Assembly (NCBI GenBank): GCA_903839845.1
Contig: CAIMEA010000126.1
Coordinates: 1-43,641, forward strand
Reading direction: 5' to 3'
DNA: 43,641 nt
From: an uncultured Hyphomicrobiales bacterium
Lineage (GTDB): Bacteria; Pseudomonadota; Alphaproteobacteria; Rhizobiales; Xanthobacteraceae
The notes beneath the pieces are model-generated. The model made no database searches. It saw nothing but the letters and a program-made list of their open reading frames with translations, and had not been told where the DNA came from. Positions 1 through 7,605 of this stretch are shown here, in pieces. Positions within the stretch are counted from its first letter, which is position 1; every line of letters begins with the position of its first letter. The translations under genes and the position numbers were made by a program.

Positions 1-1700
1 CGCAGGTGGCGATCACGCAAGGCACGGCGGTTACTCCCATCACCAACTCCGCCGCTGTGACTGGCACCGCCGCCGACAGCATCACGACATCGGGCGCTAT
101 TTCCGGTCTGCTCAGCGGCGCGTCCATCGGCAGCACCGGTGTCGTCGCCTCGGTCGGTGTGCTGGGCAGCAACACAGCATTCGGCAGCGGCAGCAATCTG
201 GCTCTGCCCTCGGGCGGCATTACCACCATCGACCAGGTTACGACCAATACCGGCGCCATCACGCGCCCGGCTGCGACCATCGACCTAGGCGGCGGCGGCA
301 TTGCCGCGGTTAGCGGCAATGGCGCGTCGGCTTCGATCTCAGGCACCGGTTCTGTCACTTCGGTTGGCATCCAGGCTATTGAAACCGCAGCCGGCACGAA
401 CTCGATCGGCACCGCGATCACGCAATCCTCGACCAATTCGACCGGCGGCATCATTGCGAACACCGGCACGATCAATCTCGACGCACTTTCCGGCAAAGCA
501 AGCTCGGCTTCGGTCTCGGCGACCGGCGCGGTGGCTTCGGTTTCCGGCTCGCAGGCCGGCTCGGGCGTCGGCAACATGTCCGGCGCAACGACCATTGGCA
601 GTACCTCGATCGACCAGACGACGTCCAACGTCGCGGCCGTCGGCAATAACGGCACGATTGGCGCTCTCGGGACCGGATTGACCGGTAACGGTGCTTCAGC
701 CTCGCTATCGGCAACCGGCGCCGCTTCTCAAGTATCGGCTTCCCAACTCGTCACCGGTACGCTCACCGCAAATTCATCGATCATATTTGGTGGGCTGACT
801 CAGTCTTCGACGAATACCGGTGCGGTCACCAATGGCGCAACGACGGCCAGCCTGACGACCGGCGATCTCACCGGAAGCGGCACATCGGTCGGGGTCTCGT
901 CAACCGGCGCGGTCGTCTCGGTTGGGTCGAACTCGAATGGCAACATCGCCAATACGGTGGCTGCGAACTCGAGGGTATCGACCACAACCGGTGCTATTTC
1001 GCAAACCGCTTTGAATGACACTGGCGGTACAGTCGCCAATACTTCGACGACATTCAATGTCGGCAACCTGGGTGCAACCACCGCGGACGGCGCGGGCTCT
1101 TCGGCTTCAATTTCGGCGACTGGCGCTGCATCTTCGGTGTCCTCCAATGCCATTGGCACCAGAGGCGCGACCGATACCTTCGGCGCCATCAACCAGTCAT
1201 CGACGAACAACGCGACAGTCACAAACAACAACGGCGCGGCTGGCGCTGGCACGGCCACAGTGGCCGGAATCAACGGTACCAGCGCTTCCGCGAGTGTCAG
1301 CGCGACGGGCGCCGTCACCTCGACGTCGATCACCAGCAACAGCAATGTGGCTGCTGGCACCTATACGCTTGCCGGCATCACGCAGGACTCTAGCAATACA
1401 GCGGCGATCAACAATAAAGGCGGCACGCTGGCAATTACCAACGACATTTCGGGTCGCAATGCGTCGGCTTCGATCGGTGCGAGCGGCTCGGTGGCCTCAG
1501 TTTCGGTCGCGAGCATTGCTGACGGTGCTTCGATTGGTGGTGCGGCGCTACTGGGAAATGTTACCCAGGCGTCAGCCAACACCGCTTCGGTCACCAATGC
1601 CGGCCAGATCACCGTTACCGGCATTACTGGATCGGGTGCGTCGGCTTCGGTGTCCGCGCTCGGCGCCGGCGCCATGGCCAGCTTTCGCGCGACCAAGTAA
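1..1700 (+). CDS. Repeat-rich putative surface/secreted protein, 5'-truncated
   Basis: The reading frame is already open at base 1 (a GTG at 6 is only the first possible start) and ends with TAA at 1698-1700, so this is the C-terminal 560 or so residues of a longer protein. It is made almost entirely of Ser, Thr, Ala, Gly, Asn and Val, with no cysteine. Two short motifs alternate about every 60-70 residues: SASxSATGAVxSV (about nine copies, near residues 39, 107, 167, 231, 294, 366, 427, 487 and 546 counted from base 6) and an (I/L)xQxSxN-type motif (about eight copies, near 76, 137, 201, 264, 331, 395, 458 and 519). Regular Gln/Asn spacing in such a composition is typical of beta-solenoid or curlin-like extracellular proteins. 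The function is unknown. The N-terminus, where any export signal would be, lies outside the window. The end MASFRATK shows no obvious sorting signal. Confidence 0.75.
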   Translation, partial: QVAITQGTAVTPITNSAAVTGTAADSITTSGAISGLLSGASIGSTGVVASVGVLGSNTAFGSGSNLALPSGGITTIDQVTTNTGAITRPAATIDLGGGGIAAVSGNGASASISGTGSVTSVGIQAIETAAGTNSIGTAITQSSTNSTGGIIANTGTINLDALSGKASSASVSATGAVASVSGSQAGSGVGNMSGATTIGSTSIDQTTSNVAAVGNNGTIGALGTGLTGNGASASLSATGAASQVSASQLVTGTLTANSSIIFGGLTQSSTNTGAVTNGATTASLTTGDLTGSGTSVGVSSTGAVVSVGSNSNGNIANTVAANSRVSTTTGAISQTALNDTGGTVANTSTTFNVGNLGATTADGAGSSASISATGAASSVSSNAIGTRGATDTFGAINQSSTNNATVTNNNGAAGAGTATVAGINGTSASASVSATGAVTSTSITSNSNVAAGTYTLAGITQDSSNTAAINNKGGTLAITNDISGRNASASIGASGSVASVSVASIADGASIGGAALLGNVTQASANTASVTNAGQITVTGITGSGASASVSALGAGAMASFRATK

Positions 1701-1724
1701 GAGGTTGCGCAAAATGCAGGCCCG

Positions 1725-1757
1725 TCAGTCTCATCTCGTCGCGTGACATGAGACTGA
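1725..1757 (+). terminator. Hairpin after the repeat-protein gene, possible terminator
   Basis: TCAGTCTCAT (1725-1734) and ATGAGACTGA (1748-1757) form a perfect 10-bp stem around a 13-base loop. GTC (1738-1740) can also pair with GAC (1745-1747) inside the loop. It lies 25 bases after the stop codon. No T-run follows, so termination is inferred; mRNA 3'-end protection is equally possible. Confidence 0.45.
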
Positions 1758-1778
1758 TAGCCACAACACAAACTCCCG

Positions 1779-1805
1779 GGAGCCGGTCCGTCATGGTCCG
1801 GCTCC
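1779..1805 (+). terminator. Second GC-rich hairpin in the same gap
   Basis: GGAGCCGG (1779-1786) pairs perfectly with CCGGCTCC (1798-1805) across an 11-base loop. It follows the 1725-1757 hairpin and ends 37 bases before the next start codon. There is no T-tract. It may be part of a double terminator or a structured leader for the SPOR gene. Confidence 0.4.
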
Positions 1806-1842
1806 TGGCACTGCCACAGCATTTCGGCGTGCGAGGCGCGTC

Positions 1843-2946
1843 ATGAAACGGCTCATTCAAGGAATTTGTTGCGCGGCCGTCGCTCTCGCGGCCAGTTCCA
1901 TTTGCGCGCAAGCGCAATGGGCTCGCAAGAACGCTGAGCTCTCGCCGCCGCCGACCGAGCTGTCGATCGCGCTTCCCGCTGCGCCCGTCGTCACCGTGCC
2001 CAAGATCGAGAAGCCTGTCGTGCGCAACATCATCGTGCGGCGGCCGCACGGCGTTCACTCCGGCCCGGTCAACATGCCGGCGCCTGACGTGCTGGTGATG
2101 ATGGTGCGGGCCGCCCTGACCGCTCTCAATCAAGCCAACTTCACCGAAAATTATTCGGTGCTGCGCGGCATGACCACGCCGGCGCTGCAAACGCGCATGA
2201 GCGCCGAACAACTCGGCAAGGCCTTTGCCAACCTGCGCCAGCAGAATCTCGATCTGTCGCCATCATTGGTGCTGGCGCCGGAATTCACCGAGGCGCCGAA
2301 GCTGACATCCGCCGGCGCGCTGATGCTCAAGGGCATCTTCCCGTCGCGGCCGCTGCGCATCAACTTCGTCATCGACTACCTTCCTATCGACGGCTACTGG
2401 ATGATCGACCAACTCTCGGTTTCCGCCGCGCGGGCCGATGAGCCCGCGGTCGCCGCCGCGCCCGCATCGACGCCTGGCGCCGAACCTGCACCCGCCGCGC
2501 CCGCGCCGGTTGCCCGCAACGCCAGTCCGGCGACGTTCGGAAATATCGATGGCGTGCAAGCCACGCCGCCGGCCGGCCGGTTCGTTCCAGTGAATTACAA
2601 CATCGATTACAAGCAGGAGTTCGTCCCGACAAATCGCCAGGCCAGCGCGCAACCGCGCGCCATCCCTGCCCGGCCGGCCGCTGCGCCGGGCCGCAAGGGA
2701 CCGGCGGCCTATCTGCAAGTGACGTCGCAGCGCAGCGAAGCCGAGGCTAAAGCGGCCTTTAACTCGCTGCGCGGCAGATTTCCGGCGATCCTGGGCGACC
2801 AGCAACCAATCATCCGCCGCGCCGACCTTGGCGACAAAGGTATTTACTACCGAGCGCAAATTGGTCCGGTCGATCCAGCCGAAGCAGAACGGCAATGCAA
2901 CGAGCTTAAGGCCGTTGGCGGGCAGTGTTTCATTCAATACAATTGA
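1843..2946 (+). CDS. Exported SPOR-domain protein
   Basis: This 367-aa protein starts with a clear Sec signal peptide (basic MKR, hydrophobic run to about residue 20, AQAQ cleavage region). Residues about 70-200 form a compact alpha/beta region that resembles NTF2-like or DUF-type periplasmic domains; I cannot name the family. Residues 205-285 are an Ala/Pro-rich linker. Residues about 285-366 match a SPOR domain (YLQVTSQRSEAEAKAAF ... YYRAQIGPV ... GGQCFI). SPOR domains bind denuded peptidoglycan glycan strands, often at the septum, so a cell-wall-associated periplasmic role is likely. It lies between a repeat-rich surface protein and another exported protein, so an envelope function fits. 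The ATG at 1843 places the signal peptide at the N-terminus. The two hairpins upstream suggest it is transcribed separately from the repeat protein. Confidence 0.85.
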   Translation: MKRLIQGICCAAVALAASSICAQAQWARKNAELSPPPTELSIALPAAPVVTVPKIEKPVVRNIIVRRPHGVHSGPVNMPAPDVLVMMVRAALTALNQANFTENYSVLRGMTTPALQTRMSAEQLGKAFANLRQQNLDLSPSLVLAPEFTEAPKLTSAGALMLKGIFPSRPLRINFVIDYLPIDGYWMIDQLSVSAARADEPAVAAAPASTPGAEPAPAAPAPVARNASPATFGNIDGVQATPPAGRFVPVNYNIDYKQEFVPTNRQASAQPRAIPARPAAAPGRKGPAAYLQVTSQRSEAEAKAAFNSLRGRFPAILGDQQPIIRRADLGDKGIYYRAQIGPVDPAEAERQCNELKAVGGQCFIQYN

Positions 2947-2989
2947 TCCCGAATCGCCGTTTGCGATTTTTCGCACCCCCTCGGGGCTC

Positions 2990-3517
2990 ATGAATCAACC
3001 GAATGCGCGGTCCGCCGCGATGAAATCTTTTCCCGGCTGCGGTGCGCGTGCCATGGCTACCCTGCGCCACGCCGTCATACTGCGGGTCGCCGCAGCGTTG
3101 GCGCTGAGCCTCTGCGCCGCGCAGGCCGCCGTCGCCGAGAACCGCTGGGGCAATTCGCAAAATGCCTGGGGGAATGCGAAGAACCCTTGGGCGAATTCAA
3201 AAAATGCCTGGGGCAATGCGAAAAACCCCTGGGCGGACTCGCAGAATTCCTGGGGCCGTGCGCCATCGCCGATTACCGGAAGCGGCGGATCGGATGCCAG
3301 TGTCAACGATCGCAAGCCCAGCAACTATGGCGGCTTTGTCACCGTGCCCGCCGGCCCCATTGTCCAGAATCCGAACATGACGCCACGTTACGTCAACAGT
3401 GGCGACATCCCCGACGGGCTGGGCTCGCCGCAGCGTCCGATCAAGCGCAAAATAAAGTCGGTGAAATCGACACCGCTACCGACGGCGAAGCCGGATCGGC
3501 CAGCGCAAAATCCGTGA
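2990..3517 (+). CDS. Small exported protein with five Trp/Asn heptad repeats
   Basis: I do not recognise this family. The stop (TGA ending at 3517) is firm but the start is not: ATGs at 2990, 3020 and 3053 are in frame, and the 3053 start would give a classical signal peptide (MATLRHAV..., hydrophobic stretch, AVA-EN). None has a strong ribosome binding site. An in-frame start at 2828 would run deep into the SPOR gene and is unlikely. Directly after the signal peptide come five consecutive seven-residue units beginning WGNSQNA, WGNAKNP, WANSKNA, WGNAKNP and WADSQNS, followed by WG. The rest (PSNYGGFVTVPAGPI ... IKRKIKSVKST) is proline- and lysine-rich and probably disordered. It follows the SPOR gene by about 40 bases and may be co-transcribed with it. 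A periplasmic or surface role is inferred from the signal peptide only. Confidence 0.65.
   Translation: MNQPNARSAAMKSFPGCGARAMATLRHAVILRVAAALALSLCAAQAAVAENRWGNSQNAWGNAKNPWANSKNAWGNAKNPWADSQNSWGRAPSPITGSGGSDASVNDRKPSNYGGFVTVPAGPIVQNPNMTPRYVNSGDIPDGLGSPQRPIKRKIKSVKSTPLPTAKPDRPAQNP
3146..3250 (+). repeat. Five tandem 21-bp coding repeats
   Basis: Each unit starts with TGG and encodes W-(G/A)-(N/D)-(S/A)-(Q/K)-N-(A/P/S). Five units fill exactly 105 bases, and a sixth TGG GGC begins at 3251. Adjacent units differ by a few bases and alternate between S-rich and K-rich versions, which suggests duplication of a 42-bp pair as well as of the 21-bp unit. Confidence 0.9.
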
Positions 3518-3583
3518 GTTGCCGAGTGACCGGCCGGCGTGCTGAAGTTTGCGCCGACTTCGACTTTCACTCGGAATAACCCC

Positions 3584-4204
3584 ATGCCCGCCTATCAATA
3601 TCTGATCGACGAGCTGCTGCGCCATGGCACCTCGACCTTGTGCGAAGCGTCCGGCCTGCCGACCGCGCTCGACTACAACATCCGCCCGGTCTGGCCGGGA
3701 GCGACATTGGCGGGCGCTGCCTTTCCGCTGCGCTGCGCGCCCGGCGACAATCTCGCCATCCATCTTGCTGTCGCGCAGGCCGAACCCGGCGATGTTCTCG
3801 TTGTCGACGGTCATGGCTATATCGCCGGCTATTGGGGCGAGATCCTCACCGTCGCAGCGCAGGCGCGCGGCATTGCCGGACTGGTGATCGACGGCGGCGT
3901 GCGCGATCTGGCGGCGCTGGAGAGCCACAAATTTCCGGTCTTCGCGCGCGGCATCGCCATGCGGGCTTGCATCAAGCTGCATGCGCCGTCGGTCGGCGAG
4001 CCGATCGTGATCGCCGATGTCGCCATCGCGCGCGGCGACCTGATCGTCGCCGATGGCGACGGCGTCGTCGCCATCCCACAGGCGCAGGTCGAACGGACCT
4101 TGGCCGGCGCGCGTCAACGCACCGACAAGGAGGCCGCCATCATGCAACGCCTGCGCGCCGGTGAGACCACGGTACAAATTCTCGGACTTAAAAGTGGAAA
4201 GTAA
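3584..4204 (+). CDS. RraA-like / HMG-CHA aldolase family protein
   Basis: This 206-aa protein belongs to the RraA-like fold, which includes class II pyruvate aldolases such as 4-hydroxy-4-methyl-2-oxoglutarate aldolase and oxaloacetate decarboxylases. Visible motifs are GDVLVVDG (69-76), GYWGEIL (82-88), the binding motif DGGVRD (103-108), which holds the Arg and Asp used for substrate and divalent metal, and GDLIVADGDGVVAIP near the C-terminus. The start was put at 3584 because the upstream in-frame ATG at 3539 adds only unrelated residues; a GGA sits 8 bases before it. The next gene starts 5 bases after the stop, so this and the GMC oxidoreductase are almost certainly one operon. Together with the sugar-acid dehydratase and importer nearby, a retro-aldol step on a 2-keto acid is plausible. 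The RNase E-inhibitor role of E. coli RraA is unlikely here. Confidence 0.8.
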   Translation: MPAYQYLIDELLRHGTSTLCEASGLPTALDYNIRPVWPGATLAGAAFPLRCAPGDNLAIHLAVAQAEPGDVLVVDGHGYIAGYWGEILTVAAQARGIAGLVIDGGVRDLAALESHKFPVFARGIAMRACIKLHAPSVGEPIVIADVAIARGDLIVADGDGVVAIPQAQVERTLAGARQRTDKEAAIMQRLRAGETTVQILGLKSGK

Positions 4205-4208
4205 AGCG

Positions 4209-5819
4209 ATGGCCGCCAACGCTCGGACATTCGACTACATCGTCGTCGGCGCCGGCTCCGCCGGCTGCGTTTTGGCCAATCGTTTGAGCGCGTCGGGCCG
4301 GCACAGCGTGCTGCTGCTTGAAGCAGGCCCGAAGGACAACAATATCTGGATTCACATTCCGCTCGGTTACGCCAAGCTGTTCACCAACCCGAAGGTCAAC
4401 TGGCTGTACAAGACCGAACCGGAGCCGGAGTTGAACAACCGACAGATCATCCAGCCGCGCGGCAAGGTGCTCGGCGGTTCGAGCTCAATCAACGGCCTGC
4501 TTTATATACGCGGCCAGGCGCAGGACTTCGACCACTGGCGACAACTCGGCAACACCGGCTGGGGCTTCGACGACGTGCTGCCCTATTTCCGCAAGGCCGA
4601 GGATCAGGAACGCGGCGAAGACGAGTTGCATGGCGTCGGCGGACCGCTCGCGGTTTCCGATGTCAGCGAACCGCATCCGTTGTGTGAAGCCTTCATCGAT
4701 GCCGCCGGGCAAGCCGGCTTTCCGCGCACCGAGGATTTCAACGGAGCGAGCCAGGAAGGCGCCGGCTATTTCCAGCTCACCACCCGCAACGGCCGCCGCA
4801 AATCGACCGCCGCCGGCTATTTGCGGCCGGCGCGCAAGCGCCCCAATCTCACGGTCGTCACCGGCGCGCTGGCCAGCCGCATCCTGTTCGATGGCACGCG
4901 CGCCACCGGCGTCGAATACCGTCAGGGCGGGGACATCCACGTCGCGCACGCCAATGTCGAGGTCATCCTCGCCGGCGGCGCGTTCAATTCACCGCAACTG
5001 CTGCAGCTCTCCGGCATCGGGCCGGCTGATCATCTGCGCTCGCTCGGCATTCCGGTGATCGCCGACAGGCCCGGCATCGGCGCCGATCTGCAGGACCACT
5101 ATCAGGTGCGCCTGCAGTATCGCTGCACCGAGCCGATTACCATGAACGATGTCGTCAACAGCTGGCATCGCCGCATCGGCGCCGGCTTGCGATACGTCTT
5201 GCAGCGCAAAGGCATGCTGACCATCGGCGCGGGCTATGCCGGCGCCTTCCTGCGCACACGTCCCGAACTGGAAACGCCCGATGTGCAGGTCCACTTCATC
5301 ATCTTCAGTGCGGAAACGACCGGCGCCAGCCTGCATCCCTTTCCCGGATTCATCGCCTCGGTCTGCCAGTTGCGGCCGGAAAGCCGCGGCTTCGTGCGCA
5401 TCAAATCCAGCGATCCGGCAGCGGCGCCGGCGATCCAGCCGCGTTATCTAACCAGCCGTTTCGACCGCGACACGACGCTCGATGGCATGAAACTATTGCG
5501 TACCATCATGGGCCAGAAAGCGATGCAGCACTATATCGCCGAGGAACGCGCGCCGGGTCCGGATTGCGCGAGCGACGCCGAGCTCCTGGATTACGCGCGC
5601 GCCACCGGCACGACCGTGTTCCACCCGACCAGCACGTGCCGCATGGGCGCCGATCCGGCGGCGGTTGTCGATGAGCGCTTGCGTGTGCGCGGCTTCACAG
5701 GACTGCGGGTCATCGACGCTTCGGTGATGCCGACGCTTGTGTCCGGCAACACCAACGCGGCCGTCGTCATGATCGCGGAAAAAGGCGCCGACATGATCCT
5801 GGAGGACGCCGGCGCGTAA
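4209..5819 (+). CDS. GMC-family FAD oxidoreductase (choline dehydrogenase-like)
   Basis: This 536-aa protein is full length for the glucose-methanol-choline family. The FAD dinucleotide-binding motif GAGSAG is at residues 14-19 and is followed by the acidic LLLEAG. The GMC signature GKVLGGSSSINGLLYIRG and the second signature GGAFNSPQLLQLSGIGP are both present. The active-site region TTVFHPTSTCRMG supplies the catalytic His, and SGNTNAAVVMIAEKGAD the second His/Asn site. Such enzymes oxidise primary or secondary alcohols, including sugars and polyols, with FAD. The start at 4209 gives a normal N-terminus; the longer frame from 4053 lies inside the previous gene and is rejected. It is translationally close to the RraA-like gene and convergent with the dehydratase gene (1 base between stops). 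The substrate cannot be read from the sequence; an alcohol or sugar linked to the adjacent importer is the natural guess. Confidence 0.88.
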   Translation: MAANARTFDYIVVGAGSAGCVLANRLSASGRHSVLLLEAGPKDNNIWIHIPLGYAKLFTNPKVNWLYKTEPEPELNNRQIIQPRGKVLGGSSSINGLLYIRGQAQDFDHWRQLGNTGWGFDDVLPYFRKAEDQERGEDELHGVGGPLAVSDVSEPHPLCEAFIDAAGQAGFPRTEDFNGASQEGAGYFQLTTRNGRRKSTAAGYLRPARKRPNLTVVTGALASRILFDGTRATGVEYRQGGDIHVAHANVEVILAGGAFNSPQLLQLSGIGPADHLRSLGIPVIADRPGIGADLQDHYQVRLQYRCTEPITMNDVVNSWHRRIGAGLRYVLQRKGMLTIGAGYAGAFLRTRPELETPDVQVHFIIFSAETTGASLHPFPGFIASVCQLRPESRGFVRIKSSDPAAAPAIQPRYLTSRFDRDTTLDGMKLLRTIMGQKAMQHYIAEERAPGPDCASDAELLDYARATGTTVFHPTSTCRMGADPAAVVDERLRVRGFTGLRVIDASVMPTLVSGNTNAAVVMIAEKGADMILEDAGA

Positions 5820-5820
5820 G

Positions 5821-7338
5821 CTACATCGTCGCGCCGATCTGCCAGGGCACGAATTCGAGATCGCCATAACCGAGGTCTTCCGACTTGGTGTGTTCGCCGG
5901 AAGCGACGGCCAACACCTTCCTGAAGATTTCTTCGCCCTTTTCTTCAAGCGTGACGCCGTCAAGGATATCGCCGCAATTGATATCCATGTCGTCGGTCAT
6001 GGTCTCATAGACATAATTGTTGGTGGCGAGCTTGATCGACGGCGTCGGCTTGCAGCCGAAGGCCGAGCCGCGCCCGGTGGTGAAGCACATCACATTGCAG
6101 CCGCCGGCCACCTGCCCAGTCGCGCCCACCGGATCGAAGCCCGGCGTATCCATGAACACGAAGCCTTTCTCGCGCACCGGCTCGGCATATTCATAGACCG
6201 CGCGCATCGTCGTCGAGCCGCCCTTGGCCGCCGCGCCGAGCGATTTCTCGAGAATGGTGGTGAGCCCGCCGGCCTTGTTCCCGGGCGACGGATTGTTGTT
6301 CATCTCGCCGCGATTGCGCTCGGTGTAGTCCTCCCACCAGCGAATGCGCTCGACCAGTTTTTCGCCGACCGTCGTGTTGACCGCGCGCCGCGTCAGCAGA
6401 TGCTCGGCGCCATAAATCTCCGGAGTCTCGGCGAGCACGCCGGTGCCGCCGTGCTTGACCAGCAGGTCGACCGCCGAACCCAAAGCCGGATTGGCGGTGA
6501 TGCCGGAATAACCGTCCGAGCCGCCGCATTGCAGCGCCAGCACAACTTCCGAAGCCGGCCGCGTTTCGCGTCTGGCCTTCGCTGCGATCGGCAACATCGC
6601 CTTGATACGCTCGACGCCTTCCTCGATTGTCTTCCTGCTGCCGCCGATCGACTGAATGGTCATGCTCTGAAAGTGGTCGCCTTCGACCAGATCATATTCG
6701 TCCTTCATGCGATCGATCTGGAAGGTCTCGCAGCCGAGACCGACCATCAGCGCACCGCCGAGATTGGGATGCGTCGCATAGCCCCATTGGGTCCGCCGCA
6801 AAACATCCCAGCCCTCGCCTTTCGAAGCCATGCCGCAGCCCGTGCCATGCACGAAGGGAACGACGCCGTCGATTTCCGGATAATCCTTGAGCATGTCGGA
6901 GCGATTGACGGCTTCGGCAATGAACTTCGCCACCGTCGCCGAGCAGTTCACCGATGTCAGCACGCCGATGTAATTGCGCGTGCCGGTGTGCCCGTTCGGC
7001 CGGACATAGCCCTGAAATGTTTCGCGCAGTTCCGGCGGCAGGATTTCGTCGTTCCTGGCGTCTTCGGCAAAGCAGTAGTCTCGGGCAAAATCCTGCATCT
7101 CGACATTGTGCTCGTGCACCCAGTCGCCCGGTGCGATCGGCTGCGCGGCAAAGCCGATGATCTGACCGTATTTTCGTACCGGCTCGTTCAGCGCGATCGG
7201 CGCCGTCGCCATCTTGTGGCCGCGCGGGATGCGCGCCGACGCGGTCGCCCCCCCTGCCGCGGTTCCCGCTGGAATTTGATCTACGGCAACAATCACATTG
7301 TCACCGGACGATAGGCGAATGAATCGGGGCGTGCTCAC
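5821..7338 (-). CDS. UxaA/GarD-family sugar-acid dehydratase
   Basis: This 505-aa protein matches the altronate/galactarate dehydratase family in full length. The N-terminal 90 or so residues (FIRLSSGDNVIVAVDQIPAG ... GDWVHEHN) form the SAF domain. The catalytic part has the family blocks VRPNGHTGTRNYIGVLTSVNC, HGTGCGMASKGEGWDVLRRT, LQCGGSDGYSGITANPA and the cysteine-rich end GGCNVMCFTTGRGSAFG and DINCGDIL, with conserved cysteines likely to bind iron. These enzymes remove water from hexonates or hexarates to give 2-keto-3-deoxy acids. The start is GTG (7336-7338) with GGAG 8 bases upstream; it fits the family N-terminus. It is divergent from the ABC importer, sharing a 267-bp regulatory region, and convergent with the GMC gene. 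The exact substrate (altronate, galactarate or another aldonate) is not resolved. Confidence 0.88.
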   Translation of the reverse strand: MSTPRFIRLSSGDNVIVAVDQIPAGTAAGGATASARIPRGHKMATAPIALNEPVRKYGQIIGFAAQPIAPGDWVHEHNVEMQDFARDYCFAEDARNDEILPPELRETFQGYVRPNGHTGTRNYIGVLTSVNCSATVAKFIAEAVNRSDMLKDYPEIDGVVPFVHGTGCGMASKGEGWDVLRRTQWGYATHPNLGGALMVGLGCETFQIDRMKDEYDLVEGDHFQSMTIQSIGGSRKTIEEGVERIKAMLPIAAKARRETRPASEVVLALQCGGSDGYSGITANPALGSAVDLLVKHGGTGVLAETPEIYGAEHLLTRRAVNTTVGEKLVERIRWWEDYTERNRGEMNNNPSPGNKAGGLTTILEKSLGAAAKGGSTTMRAVYEYAEPVREKGFVFMDTPGFDPVGATGQVAGGCNVMCFTTGRGSAFGCKPTPSIKLATNNYVYETMTDDMDINCGDILDGVTLEEKGEEIFRKVLAVASGEHTKSEDLGYGDLEFVPWQIGATM

Positions 7339-7354
7339 CTGGCAGTCTCCTGTC

Positions 7355-7390
7355 TAAAGCAAAACGCGTCATCAAGCCGCGTTTGCTTTA
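7355..7390. promoter_or_regulatory. Inverted repeat before the dehydratase gene, candidate operator
   Basis: TAAAGCAAAACGCG (7355-7368) is mirrored by CGCGTTTGCTTTA (7378-7390), with one unpaired base and a 9-base centre. It begins 16 bases upstream of the GTG start of the dehydratase and lies in the divergent region shared with the ABC importer. This is where a repressor of a catabolic locus would be expected to bind. No regulator gene is in the window, so the binding protein is unknown. Confidence 0.45.
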
Positions 7391-7415
7391 TTGCGGATCG
7401 CGATGGCGGCAACAA

Positions 7416-7429
7416 GTTTTGTCGAAAAC
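7416..7429. promoter_or_regulatory. Short dyad GTTTT-GTCG-AAAAC
   Basis: A 5-bp inverted repeat with a 4-base centre lies about 180 bases upstream of the importer start. It is short enough to occur by chance but resembles LacI/GntR-type half-sites and shares the region with the larger dyad at 7355-7390. Confidence 0.25.
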
Positions 7430-7534
7430 CTATCCCGAATGTTGCACCTGCATCTATTTGTTGCGCTGCAATACCCATTGGGAGAACGGCCGCATTAAAT
7501 TTAGGAATTGGGGGCGCGGCGCTTCGTTATTCCC

Positions 7535-7569
7535 TAGCCGCCGATAAAAGGGCGGGCTATCTTTTTTTT
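7535..7569 (+). terminator. Terminator-like hairpin with T8 tract in the importer leader
   Basis: TAGCCGCC (7535-7542) pairs with GGCGGGCTA (7551-7559) with one bulged base across an 8-base loop, and eight consecutive T bases follow at 7562-7569. This is the layout of a Rho-independent terminator on the plus strand. No plus-strand gene precedes it for 1.7 kb (the dehydratase reads leftward), and the binding-protein start lies only 36 bases downstream. It could therefore act as an attenuator in the operon leader or end a short RNA transcribed from the divergent region. Confidence 0.55.
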
Positions 7570-7605
7570 CAAGGCCAGAAAACAAAACGCCATCGGGAGG
7601 AGACT

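Noticed and set aside
2828-2989. N-terminal extension of the Trp-repeat protein into the SPOR gene
   Set aside because: It would overlap the SPOR coding region by about 120 bases and place the signal peptide deep inside the protein.
3146-3250. Tandem repeats as a CRISPR array
   Set aside because: The 21-bp units are adjacent, without spacers, and keep a coding frame.
5890-7314. 474-aa plus-strand frame opposite the sugar-acid dehydratase
   Set aside because: It is antisense to a gene with clear family motifs and has an Arg/His/Ala-rich shadow composition and no ribosome binding site.
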